Of a DNA stretch of 64,000 nt, positions 55,487 through 64,000 are shown one piece after another. This stretch comes from an uncultured Pelagibacteraceae bacterium (lineage in GTDB: Bacteria; Pseudomonadota; Alphaproteobacteria; Pelagibacterales; Pelagibacteraceae), in NCBI GenBank assembly GCA_902623075.1, contig CACNSD010000007.1:1-64000 (forward strand), given 5' to 3'. The position numbers and the translations under genes are program-made. The notes under the pieces were generated by a model. That model saw only the letters and a program-made list of their open reading frames with translations. It did no database searches and had not been told where the DNA came from. Positions within the stretch are counted from its first letter, which is position 1. Each line of letters starts with the position of its first letter.

Positions 55487-58400
55487 TTACTGATTTGCCT
55501 GTGTTTCTTCAGGTTCTGAAGCTTCTATTTTATCCTGCTCTGCTAAGAAATTATTATCATCTTCTAGAGCTTTATTGTTCCATCTATTTTTAATATTACC
55601 AGTACCTGCTGGAACTAATCTTCCAACAATTACGTTCTCCTTTAGACCATTTAATGGATCAACTTTTCCTTTAATTGCAGCATCTGTTAGTACCCTTGTA
55701 GTTTCTTGGAACGAAGCTGCTGAAATAAACGATTCAGTTTGAAGTGAAGCTTTAGTTATCCCCATTAGAACTCTCTCACCAACAGCTGGTGTTTTACCCT
55801 CTGCAACTAATTTTTCATTGGTATTATCAAACTTAATTCTGTCAACTACTTCACCAGGTAAATAACTTGAATCACCGGATACTTTAACTTCAATCTTTTT
55901 AAGCATTTGTCTTAAAATAGTTTCGATATGCTTATCGTTTATTATCACTCCTTGTAATCTGTAAACTTCTTGAACTTGATTAACAAAGTACTCTGTTAAT
56001 TCTTTGATACCTAAAATTCTTAAAATATCATGTGGTAATGGTTGACCATCTAAAAGATATTCTCCTTTTTGAATTTTTTCACCAGGGTTGAAATTGATAT
56101 GTTTACCTTTTGGAATTAGATAGTTTGAAGGTTCTGATCCATCTTCAGGAACAATAGATACTCTTTGTTTACCTCTCACCTCTTTACCAAAAACAACACT
56201 ACCGTCATTTTCTGCGATGATTGCACTATCCTTCGCTTTTCTAGCTTCAAATAATTCAGCAACTCTTGGAAGACCTCCGGTAATATCTTTTGTTTTTGTA
56301 GTTTCTTTAGGTAATCTTGCAATTACGTCACCTGCATAAACTTTTTGACCATCTTTAATTGATAAAATTGAATCTGGTACTAAATAATATCTAGCTTCAT
56401 TATCATCAGCTTTTTTAATCACATTTCCTTTTTCATCTCTTAGAGTAATTCTAGGTTTTAAATCATTACTTTTTGATTGACCTCTCCAATCAATTACTGA
56501 TTTAGAAGAAATTCCTGTTGCATCGTCAGTAGTTTCTTGAATTGATACACCATCTATTAAATCTACATAACTAGCTGTACCACTTTTCTCTGCTATAACT
56601 GGAGTTGTGTAAGGATCCCATTCACATATTTTAGTATTTGCTTTAACTTTGTCACCATTATTGAAAAATAATCTTGATCCATAAGCAACTTTATAAACTG
56701 CTATCTGAACTCCTTTGTCATCTTCTATAGAAAGTTGAGTGTTTCTTCCCATAACAATTAAATTCTTTTTTGAGTCCTCTAAAATATTTGAGTTTATTAT
56801 TTTTAATGTACCATCGCTTTTAGTCACTATTTGAGAGTCTTGTTTAACTGAAGCTGTTCCTCCAACATGGAACGTTCTCATTGTTAACTGTGTTCCTGGT
56901 TCTCCAATTGATTGAGCAGATATCATTCCAATTGCTTCACCAACATGAACCATCTTACCTCTTGACAAATCTCGTCCATAGCAAGTAGCACAAACGCCTT
57001 CTTTTGAACTGCATGTCATTACTGAATAAACTTTAATTGATTTGACGCCTGCAGCATCAATTTTATCACAACCCGCCTCATCAATCATTTCAGATTTTTT
57101 AATAATTACTTCTCCTGATAAAGGGTTTTTAACTTCAGCAGCTGTCACTCTTCCTAATGCTCTTTCAGATAAACTAACAACAACATTACCACCCTCTAGA
57201 ATTTCTGAAAGCTCAATAAATCCAGGATCATCACAATTAACTTTAGTTATTGTGAGATCTTGTGCTACATCACAAAGTCTTCTTGTTAAATATCCAGAAC
57301 TAGCTGTTTTAAGCGCTGTATCCGCCAGTCCTTTTCTAGCTCCGTGTGTTGAGTTGAAATACTCCAAAGCAGTCAATCCCTCTTTAAAGTTTGAGATAAT
57401 CGGACTTTCAATAATTTCCCCTGATGGCTTAGCAATTAAACCTCTCATACCAGCTAATTGTTTCATCTGAGCTGCAGATCCTCTAGCTCCGCTGTCAGCC
57501 ATCATAAATACAGAATTTATTTTCAATCCCTCATCAGTTTTTTCTGTAGCTGAAATTCCCTTCATCATTTCTCCAGCAACTTTGTCTGTACACTTAGACC
57601 AAGCATCAACAACTTTGTTGTATTTTTCACCTCTTGTAATTAAACCTTCGGCATATTGTGTTTCATAATCTGCTATCAATTTCTTAGTATCATCAATTAA
57701 TTGAGTTTTATTTGCGGGTATTACAAGATCGTCTTTTCCAAAAGATATTCCGGCTTTAAACGCATGTTTAAATCCTAAATCTTTAAGCTTATCACAGAAA
57801 ATTACAGTTGTTTTTTGACCACAAAATCTAAATACAACATCAATTATTTCTGAAACCACTTTTTTAGGTAACAATCTATCTACTAAAGAGAACTTAATGT
57901 TGTTATTCTTGGGCAATAAGTTAGCTAATAAAAATCTTCCTGCTGTTGAAGTGTATTTTTCTATTTTCTTATTTCCTTCGTCATCTACAGTTTCATATCT
58001 TGAAATTATAGTGCTATGTACATTTATTTGACCTGATGATAATGCAAATTCAATTTGATCTGAATTTGTAAAGTATCCAGCTGGTTTGTCAGATATAGGC
58101 TCTTGAGAAAGATAGTAAATTCCTAAAATCATATCCTGACTTGGAACGATAATCGGTTTACCATTTGATGGAGAAAGAATATTATTTGTTGATAGCATTA
58201 AAATTCTTGCCTCTAATTGAGCTTCTAAACTTAATGGAACGTGAACTGCCATTTGGTCACCATCGAAGTCAGCGTTAAATGCTGCGCAAGTTAAGGGGTG
58301 TAATTCAATTGCATCTCCTTCAATTAATTTTGGCTCAAATGCTTGAACTCCTAGTCTATGAAGTGTTGGAGCTCTATTTAATAGAACAGGATGCTCTCTA

Positions 58401-59659
58401 ACAATTAATTCTAAAGCATCCCAAACTGCATTCGTTTCTTTTTCGACTAATTTTTTTGCTTGTTTGATTGTTGATGCTAATCCTAATTTATTTAATCTTG
58501 CATATAAAAATGGTTTAAATAACTCCAAAGCCATTTTCTTTGGTAAACCACACTCGTGTAATTTCAAATCTGGACCAACAACAATTACTGACCTTCCTGA
58601 ATAATCAACTCTTTTACCCAATAAATTTTGTCTAAATCTTCCTTGCTTACCTTTTAACATTTCAGCAAGCGATTTTAATGGCCTCTTACCTGTGCCAGTA
58701 ATTACTCTACCTCTTCTACCGTTATCAAACAGAGCATCTACCGACTCTTGAAGCATTCTTTTTTCATTTCTTACAATGATATCTGGAGCTTTAAGGTCCA
58801 TTAGTCTTTTTAGCCTGTTATTTCTATTAATTACTCTTCTGTATAAATCATTAAGATCTGAAGTAGCAAATCTTCCGCCGTCTAATGGAACCAAAGGTCT
58901 TAATTCAGGAGGTATAACAGGAACCACAGTCATAATCATCCACTCAGGTTTTTGACCTGTTTCAATAAATGACTCGATTAATTTTAATCTTTTAATTGCT
59001 CTTTCTTCATTAACTTTTGATTTGGTTTCTTTAATAAAGCTAACAAGATTTTTTCTTTCTAATTCTAAGTCTAAATTTTTAAGCATCTCAAGAACAGCTT
59101 CAGCTCCTATTCCCGCTGTAAAACTTTCTTCGCCAAATTCATCTTGATATTTTGCTAATTCTTCCTCGTTTAAAAGTTGATTTTTTTGTAAACCAGTTAA
59201 ACCAGGTTCTATTACTATAAAGTTTTCAAAATAAAGAACTCTCTCAATTTCCTTTAATTTCATATCAACTGCTAAAGCAATTCTACTTGGAAGAGACTTT
59301 AAGAACCAAATATGTGCTACTGGCGTAGCAAGATTGATATGACCCATTCTCTCTCGTCTTACATTTGATTTTGTAACCTCAACACCACACTTCTCACAAA
59401 TAATTCCTCTAAATTTCATTCGTTTATACTTACCGCATAAACACTCATAATCTTTTATTGGTCCAAAAATCCTTGCACAAAACAAACCATCTTTTTCAGG
59501 TCTAAAAGTTCTGTAATTAATTGTTTCAGGTTTTTTAATTTCTCCAAATGTCCAAGATTTAATTTTCTCTGGGCTAGCAAGTGAAATTTTAATGCTATTA
59601 AAATTTTGAGCTTCAGAAATTTCGTTACCCTTAAATAGATCTGTTAATTCCTTTTTCAT
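55487..59659 (-). CDS. rpoC: RNA polymerase beta' subunit
   Basis: Catalytic subunit of RNA polymerase, 1390 residues, the usual length for the class. The first zinc site [21 protein letters not shown] is near 70-90 and the active-site Mg loop [16 protein letters not shown] near 460-475. The rifamycin-distal [31 protein letters not shown] segment, the second cysteine cluster ([25 protein letters not shown]) and the bridge/trigger region with RTFHVGG are all visible. It overlaps the rpoB stop by 1 nt. Confidence 0.99.
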   Translation of the reverse strand: MKKELTDLFKGNEISEAQNFNSIKISLASPEKIKSWTFGEIKKPETINYRTFRPEKDGLFCARIFGPIKDYECLCGKYKRMKFRGIICEKCGVEVTKSNVRRERMGHINLATPVAHIWFLKSLPSRIALAVDMKLKEIERVLYFENFIVIEPGLTGLQKNQLLNEEELAKYQDEFGEESFTAGIGAEAVLEMLKNLDLELERKNLVSFIKETKSKVNEERAIKRLKLIESFIETGQKPEWMIMTVVPVIPPELRPLVPLDGGRFATSDLNDLYRRVINRNNRLKRLMDLKAPDIIVRNEKRMLQESVDALFDNGRRGRVITGTGKRPLKSLAEMLKGKQGRFRQNLLGKRVDYSGRSVIVVGPDLKLHECGLPKKMALELFKPFLYARLNKLGLASTIKQAKKLVEKETNAVWDALELIVREHPVLLNRAPTLHRLGVQAFEPKLIEGDAIELHPLTCAAFNADFDGDQMAVHVPLSLEAQLEARILMLSTNNILSPSNGKPIIVPSQDMILGIYYLSQEPISDKPAGYFTNSDQIEFALSSGQINVHSTIISRYETVDDEGNKKIEKYTSTAGRFLLANLLPKNNNIKFSLVDRLLPKKVVSEIIDVVFRFCGQKTTVIFCDKLKDLGFKHAFKAGISFGKDDLVIPANKTQLIDDTKKLIADYETQYAEGLITRGEKYNKVVDAWSKCTDKVAGEMMKGISATEKTDEGLKINSVFMMADSGARGSAAQMKQLAGMRGLIAKPSGEIIESPIISNFKEGLTALEYFNSTHGARKGLADTALKTASSGYLTRRLCDVAQDLTITKVNCDDPGFIELSEILEGGNVVVSLSERALGRVTAAEVKNPLSGEVIIKKSEMIDEAGCDKIDAAGVKSIKVYSVMTCSSKEGVCATCYGRDLSRGKMVHVGEAIGMISAQSIGEPGTQLTMRTFHVGGTASVKQDSQIVTKSDGTLKIINSNILEDSKKNLIVMGRNTQLSIEDDKGVQIAVYKVAYGSRLFFNNGDKVKANTKICEWDPYTTPVIAEKSGTASYVDLIDGVSIQETTDDATGISSKSVIDWRGQSKSNDLKPRITLRDEKGNVIKKADDNEARYYLVPDSILSIKDGQKVYAGDVIARLPKETTKTKDITGGLPRVAELFEARKAKDSAIIAENDGSVVFGKEVRGKQRVSIVPEDGSEPSNYLIPKGKHINFNPGEKIQKGEYLLDGQPLPHDILRILGIKELTEYFVNQVQEVYRLQGVIINDKHIETILRQMLKKIEVKVSGDSSYLPGEVVDRIKFDNTNEKLVAEGKTPAVGERVLMGITKASLQTESFISAASFQETTRVLTDAAIKGKVDPLNGLKENVIVGRLVPAGTGNIKNRWNNKALEDDNNFLAEQDKIEASEPEETQANQ

Positions 59660-62600
59660 TAATTAAGCTCCACATTTAATGCTAATGATTTAATCTCTTT
59701 AACTAAAACGTTAAATGATTCTGGTATTCCAGACTCAAAGTTTTCTTCGCCTTTAACTATAGTTTCGTAAACTTTAACCCTACCTGCAACGTCATCAGAT
59801 TTGACAGTTAAAATTTCCTGTAATGTATATGATGCACCATATGCCTCTAAGGCCCACACTTCCATTTCTCCAAATCTTTGACCACCTAATTGAGCTTTAC
59901 CACCAAGCGGCTGTTGTGTAACCAAACTATAAGGTCCTGTAGATCTTGCATGAATTTTATCTTCAACTAAGTGATGAAGTTTTAACATGTAGATTATTCC
60001 AACAGTAACCGGTCTATCAAATTTTTCACCTGTTCTTCCATCCCATAAATAAGTTTGTCCAGATCCTGGTAAATTTGCTAGTTCAAGCATCTCTGTAACA
60101 TTTTTTTCTTTAGCACCATCAAAAACAGGTGTTGAGATTGCAATACCATTTTGTAAATTTTCACAAAGATCTTTAAATTCACTCTTGCTTAATTTATCCA
60201 CTTTATCCCTAAAAATTTCTTCTCCGTAAACAGATTTTAAGAATTTTTCTATTTTTTCTGTTCTTTCTATTTTTTTATTATTTTCGTTAACTAAATTTTT
60301 AACTTGCTCACCAAATTCTTTACATGCCCAACCCAAATGTGTCTCTAAAATTTGTCCAACATTCATCCTACTTGGCACACCTAGGGGATTTAATACAATA
60401 TCAACTGGTCTACCGTCTTCTCTATATGGCATATCTTCAACAGGCACAATTTTACTCACAACTCCTTTATTTCCATGTCTTCCTGACATTTTGTCACCAG
60501 GTCTTAATCTTCTCTTTATAGCAACGAATACTTTTACCATTTTCATAACACTTGGTAATAAATCATCACCACTTCTAATTTTTAAAACTTTATCTTCAAA
60601 TCTCTCTGTTATGTCTTCTTTTGCTTTATTATATTGATCTTTTAATTGGGCTAATGTTGCTTCGTCATTTACATTTCCTACAGTGATTTTGAAGACATCA
60701 TTAATGGATAGTTTATTAATTGTATCAAAATCTAACTTTGTTCCTTCTGATAAATCTTTTACTTTTTTAGTTAAAGATGATCCTGACAAGAATTGTGAAG
60801 CTCTTTGTTTAATACTTCTTTCTAATATTTCTTCCTCAACAATTTTATCTTGTTGGACCTGTTCAATTTCAGCTCTTTCAATAGTTATTGATCTTTCATC
60901 TTTCTCAATTCCATGTCTATTAAACACTCTTACATCTACTACCGTTCCACTTGATCCTCTAGACATTCTTAAAGATGTGTCGGTTACATCTATAGCTTTT
61001 TCTCCAAAAATTGATCTTAATAATTTTTCTTCTGGACCAGATGCTGAGTCACCTTTTGGAGTAACTTTACCAACTAAAATATCTCCGGCATTTACCTCTG
61101 CACCAATATAAACTATTCCTGACTCATCAAGGTTTTTTAAAGCTTCTTCATTCACATTTGGTATATCTCTTGTAATTTCTTCTTCACCAAGCTTTGTGTC
61201 TCTCGCCATTATTTCGTATTCAACAATATGAACAGATGTAAAAACGTCATCTGTAACACATCTTTCTGAAATTAAGATTGAGTCTTCAAAGTTATAACCT
61301 TGCCACGGCATGAATGCTACCGTAACATTCTTACCTAAAGCAAGTTCACCTAATTTTGTCGAAGGACCATCTGCAATAATATCTCCAGATTTAACTTTAT
61401 CACCAACTCTAACTAATGGTCTTTGATTTATACAAGTATTTTGGTTTGATCTTTTAAATTTTTGAAGGTTATAGATATCAACACCAGACTTGCTAAAGTC
61501 TGTTTCCTCTGTTACTTTTATAACAATTCTTTTACCATCTATTTTATCAACAATACCATCACGCTTAGCAACAATAGTTACTCCTGAGTCTAAAGCAACA
61601 TCGCTTTCAATTCCTGTACCAACTAGTGGCGACTCAGGTTTTAATAATGGAACTGCTTGCCTCATCATGTTTGATCCCATTAAGGCTCTATTTGCATCAT
61701 CATTTTCTAAGAATGGAATTAAAGATGCTGCAACTGAAACTAATTGTTTTGGTGATACGTCAATGTAATCAATAGAATCGGGTTTAGCTAAAAGAAAGTT
61801 TAGATTTTGTCTGCATGAAACTAGTTCTTCGGTAATTTTTCCATTTTTATCAAGTTTTGTATTTGCTTGAGCAATAGTGAATTTTGTTTCCTCCATTGCT
61901 GATAAGTATTCGACATTATCTTGAACAACACCGTCTTTTACTTTTTTGTATGGACTTTCTATAAAGCCATACTTATTAATTTTTGCATATGTGGATAAAC
62001 TATTAATTAAACCAATATTTGGACCCTCTGGTGTTTCAATTGGACAAATTCTTCCATAGTGGGTTGGATGGACGTCCCTAACCTCAAAGCCTGCTCTTTC
62101 TCTTGTTAGGCCACCTGGACCTAACGCTGAAACTCTTCTTTTATGTGTAATTTCAGATAAAGGATTTGTTTGATCCATGAACTGAGACAGTTGTGAACTG
62201 GCAAAAAAATCTTTCAATGAAACTGTTAATGGTTTTGCATTAATAAGATCTTGTGGCATAGCTGACTCAACATCTAAAGTTGTCATTTTTTCTTTAATAG
62301 CTCTTTCCATTCTGTAAACACCAATTCTAGCTTGGTTCTCAACTAGCTCTCCAACAGAACGAACTCTTCTATTTCCTAGGTGATCAATGTCATCAACATC
62401 ATCTTTACCATCACGTAAATCCAACATTTTATGAATAATTGCTATGATATCATCATTTCTTAATATGGTAATTTTATCAGAACATTCTTGGTTTAATCTT
62501 GAGTTCATTTTAACTCTTCCGACATCAGACAAATCATATCTATCTGAACTAAAGAAAAGATTGTTAAATATTTGAGTTGCTATCTCTATGGTTGGCGGCT

Positions 62601-63747
62601 CACCAGGTCTTAACATTTTATAAATTTCTGTGATAGCTTCATCTTTAGTATTATTTTTATCAGCTAAAATAGTTGTAAGTAGATAAGGTCCTTTATTTAT
62701 AGAGTTTGTAACAGAGATTTGAAGTGTATGTATATTTGCATCTAAAATTTGTTGAATAATTGTATCATTTAATTCAGTTCCAATTTTAAATATACCATCT
62801 TCTTCTTCATTAACTTTTACATCTCTGTGTAAAAATTTACCAAATAATGACTCTCTAGAAACTAGTATATCTTTCAAACCATCGTTAGCTAATTTTTTTG
62901 CACTTAAAAAATTAATCTTATCACCCAATTTAATTACTACTTCACCAGTCTTTGCATCAATTACTTCTTCTGAGAAATTTTTTGCTTTATAATTTTCTGG
63001 ATTAAATTTAGTTTTCCATTTTTCTGTTTTTGGATCGAAATTATATTGTTCACTTTCATAAAACTCATCTACTATTTCTGATTTTGTATAACCTAAGGCT
63101 AATAATAAAGTAGATGAAAAAATTTTCTTTTTTCTGTCAATTTTAAAATATAGAAAATCCTTAACATCATACTCAAAATCTAACCAGGAACCTCTATTGG
63201 GTATTACTCTACAATTAAATAAAAGTTTTCCACTTGCATGTGTTTTTCCTTTATCGTGATCAAAAAATACACCTGGACTCCTGTGCATTTGGTTTACTAC
63301 AACTCTTTGAACACCGTTAGTTATAAAAGTTCCACTATTAGTCATCATGGGAACTTCACCCATATAAACTTCTTGCTCTTTAGCTGATAAAATATCTTTA
63401 GTATTATTTTCTTGATCTATTTCGTAAACTACCAATCTTAAAGTACACTTAAGAGCTGATGAATATGTAAGACCTCTTGCTATACATTCTTCAACATCAA
63501 ATTTTGGTTTTTCTAATCTGTATGAAACATACTCTAAAGTTGCTTTATCGTTTAAATCCTCAATAGGAAAAATACTTTTGAATACTCTATCAAACCCTTT
63601 GGTAAGTTCAGCTACTTCAGCATGAAATTCTGTTAATTCTTTATAAGAATTTTTTTGAACTTCAATTAAGTTAGGAATAGATAAACTTTCTTTAAGTTTA
63701 CCAAAACTTTTTCTTATATTTTTCTTTTCAGTAAAAGATAATTGCAT
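59659..63747 (-). CDS. rpoB: RNA polymerase beta subunit
   Basis: Catalytic beta subunit, 1362 residues. The rifampicin-binding region [33 protein letters not shown] shows wild-type Asp, His and Ser positions. The conserved segments [58 protein letters not shown] and [27 protein letters not shown] are present. It is the second gene after rplL, with an inverted repeat in the 55-nt gap between them. Confidence 0.99.
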   Translation of the reverse strand: MQLSFTEKKNIRKSFGKLKESLSIPNLIEVQKNSYKELTEFHAEVAELTKGFDRVFKSIFPIEDLNDKATLEYVSYRLEKPKFDVEECIARGLTYSSALKCTLRLVVYEIDQENNTKDILSAKEQEVYMGEVPMMTNSGTFITNGVQRVVVNQMHRSPGVFFDHDKGKTHASGKLLFNCRVIPNRGSWLDFEYDVKDFLYFKIDRKKKIFSSTLLLALGYTKSEIVDEFYESEQYNFDPKTEKWKTKFNPENYKAKNFSEEVIDAKTGEVVIKLGDKINFLSAKKLANDGLKDILVSRESLFGKFLHRDVKVNEEEDGIFKIGTELNDTIIQQILDANIHTLQISVTNSINKGPYLLTTILADKNNTKDEAITEIYKMLRPGEPPTIEIATQIFNNLFFSSDRYDLSDVGRVKMNSRLNQECSDKITILRNDDIIAIIHKMLDLRDGKDDVDDIDHLGNRRVRSVGELVENQARIGVYRMERAIKEKMTTLDVESAMPQDLINAKPLTVSLKDFFASSQLSQFMDQTNPLSEITHKRRVSALGPGGLTRERAGFEVRDVHPTHYGRICPIETPEGPNIGLINSLSTYAKINKYGFIESPYKKVKDGVVQDNVEYLSAMEETKFTIAQANTKLDKNGKITEELVSCRQNLNFLLAKPDSIDYIDVSPKQLVSVAASLIPFLENDDANRALMGSNMMRQAVPLLKPESPLVGTGIESDVALDSGVTIVAKRDGIVDKIDGKRIVIKVTEETDFSKSGVDIYNLQKFKRSNQNTCINQRPLVRVGDKVKSGDIIADGPSTKLGELALGKNVTVAFMPWQGYNFEDSILISERCVTDDVFTSVHIVEYEIMARDTKLGEEEITRDIPNVNEEALKNLDESGIVYIGAEVNAGDILVGKVTPKGDSASGPEEKLLRSIFGEKAIDVTDTSLRMSRGSSGTVVDVRVFNRHGIEKDERSITIERAEIEQVQQDKIVEEEILERSIKQRASQFLSGSSLTKKVKDLSEGTKLDFDTINKLSINDVFKITVGNVNDEATLAQLKDQYNKAKEDITERFEDKVLKIRSGDDLLPSVMKMVKVFVAIKRRLRPGDKMSGRHGNKGVVSKIVPVEDMPYREDGRPVDIVLNPLGVPSRMNVGQILETHLGWACKEFGEQVKNLVNENNKKIERTEKIEKFLKSVYGEEIFRDKVDKLSKSEFKDLCENLQNGIAISTPVFDGAKEKNVTEMLELANLPGSGQTYLWDGRTGEKFDRPVTVGIIYMLKLHHLVEDKIHARSTGPYSLVTQQPLGGKAQLGGQRFGEMEVWALEAYGASYTLQEILTVKSDDVAGRVKVYETIVKGEENFESGIPESFNVLVKEIKSLALNVELN

Positions 63748-63757
63748 CTATATTTAT

Positions 63758-63784
63758 AAATACTGATTAAAAAAATCAGTATTT
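63758..63784. promoter_or_regulatory. Perfect 11-bp inverted repeat between rplL and rpoB
   Basis: AAATACTGATT (63758-63768) and AATCAGTATTT (63774-63784) are exact reverse complements around a 5-nt loop, so the transcript can form an 11-bp hairpin with a UUUUU loop, about 10 nt before the rpoB ATG. In E. coli the rplL-rpoB space holds an attenuator and an RNase III processing site that set the ratio of ribosomal protein to polymerase. A comparable role is inferred here from position and perfect symmetry. Confidence 0.6.
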
Positions 63785-63802
63785 GAATTCTTTCTATTTA
63801 AT

Positions 63803-64000
63803 TTATTTAAGTTCTACTTTAGCGCCAGCAGCTTCTAATTTAGCTTTGATCTCTTCAGCATCTTTTTTATTAACACCTGATTTAACTTCTTTTGGTGCCC
63901 CCTCTACAAGATCTTTAGCTTCTTTTAAACCTAATGAAGTAGCTGCTCTTACTTCTTTGATAACATTAATTTTTTTATCACCTGCAGAAACTAACATGAT
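63803..64000 (-). CDS. rplL: 50S ribosomal protein L7/L12, C-terminal part
   Basis: Stalk protein that recruits translation GTPases. The window shows the last 66 codons, the complete C-terminal domain: [34 protein letters not shown] and [12 protein letters not shown] are near-universal L7/L12 sequences. The N-terminal dimerisation domain and hinge lie beyond position 64000. It is upstream of rpoB in the usual order. Confidence 0.96.
   Translation of the reverse strand: MMLVSAGDKKINVIKEVRAATSLGLKEAKDLVEGAPKEVKSGVNKKDAEEIKAKLEAAGAKVELK

Noticed and set aside
57042-57470. 142-codon plus-strand frame opposite rpoC
   Set aside because: Length alone is not evidence: it is antisense to a strongly conserved region, and its Ser/Leu/Pro-rich composition is what the complement of rpoC codons gives.
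60683-61111. 142-codon plus-strand frame opposite rpoB
   Set aside because: Antisense to conserved rpoB coding sequence, no motif, no promoter or start context.
1-64000. CRISPR arrays, insertion sequences, prophage genes, toxin-antitoxin pairs, riboswitches
   Set aside because: No direct repeat arrays, transposase or integrase motifs, or phage genes were seen, and intergenic gaps are too short for most riboswitches.

Overview
The window is a gene-dense, very AT-rich (by eye roughly 30% GC) stretch of bacterial chromosome that looks like a streamlined marine alphaproteobacterium of the SAR11/Pelagibacterales type. The reasons are the near absence of intergenic DNA, 1-4 nt gene overlaps nearly everywhere, lysine/isoleucine/asparagine-rich proteins, an Mg-type HemB, a tetrameric sarcosine oxidase operon, the alphaproteobacterial order rsh-pyrE-pdxJ-acpS-lepB-rnc-recO, and a single merged rpoBC/str/S10/spc/alpha ribosomal block. 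The lineage call is inference from gene content and style; no database search was possible.

Layout. 1-1976 (minus): glyA (cut by the left edge), rpiB and an Asp/Asn-hydroxylase-like dioxygenase form one operon facing hemB (2049-3038, plus). 3039-10367 (minus): dapA, smpB, folK, rsh, pyrE, pdxJ, acpS, lepB, rnc, recO, a housekeeping operon in which era and rpoZ are missing from their usual places. 10411-12636 (plus): a lytic transglycosylase whose stop codon touches the CCA end of a tRNA-Ser(GCU) on the other strand. 12796-19461 (plus): soxBDAG followed by a periplasmic binding protein and an amino-acid-type ABC permease. 19505-26810 (minus): a methyltransferase, a secreted nuclease, a MATE exporter, trhO, an O-methyltransferase and gatCAB. 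26861-33532 (plus): ruvX, pyrB, a catalytically degenerate dihydroorotase homologue, plsY, topA, a small secreted basic protein and a RidA-family protein. 33534-35644 (minus): galU and ugd. 35679-36494 (plus): panC. 36497-37870 (minus): mgtE. 37932-38549 (plus): lipB. 38527-64000 (minus): an almost unbroken 25 kb run read right to left, from the rplL 3' end through rpoB, rpoC, rpsL, rpsG, fusA, the S10 and spc genes, secY, adk, rpsM, rpsK, rpoA and rplQ to an RluC-type pseudouridine synthase.

How the genes work together. The left part mixes one-carbon and glycine metabolism (glyA, soxBDAG) with nucleotide, vitamin B6, lipid, lysine and haem synthesis. Sarcosine oxidase makes glycine and methylene-tetrahydrofolate, which are the substrates of GlyA, and the adjacent transporter genes may feed this or a related amine/amino-acid pathway. 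The right part is the core transcription and translation machinery. Promoter-like sites are visible before rpsM and before rpsL, and there is a perfect hairpin between rplL and rpoB.

I found no mobile element, prophage, CRISPR array, toxin-antitoxin or defence locus, and no clearly new biological system. The window is essentially core genome. The points worth a second look are genome-reduction signatures (missing era, rpoZ, rpmD, tuf and dprA at their usual positions; a shortened Rsh), a few small or unusual proteins, and some short regulatory-looking inverted repeats. No gene-free stretch exceeds 300 bases; the longest is 55320-55486.
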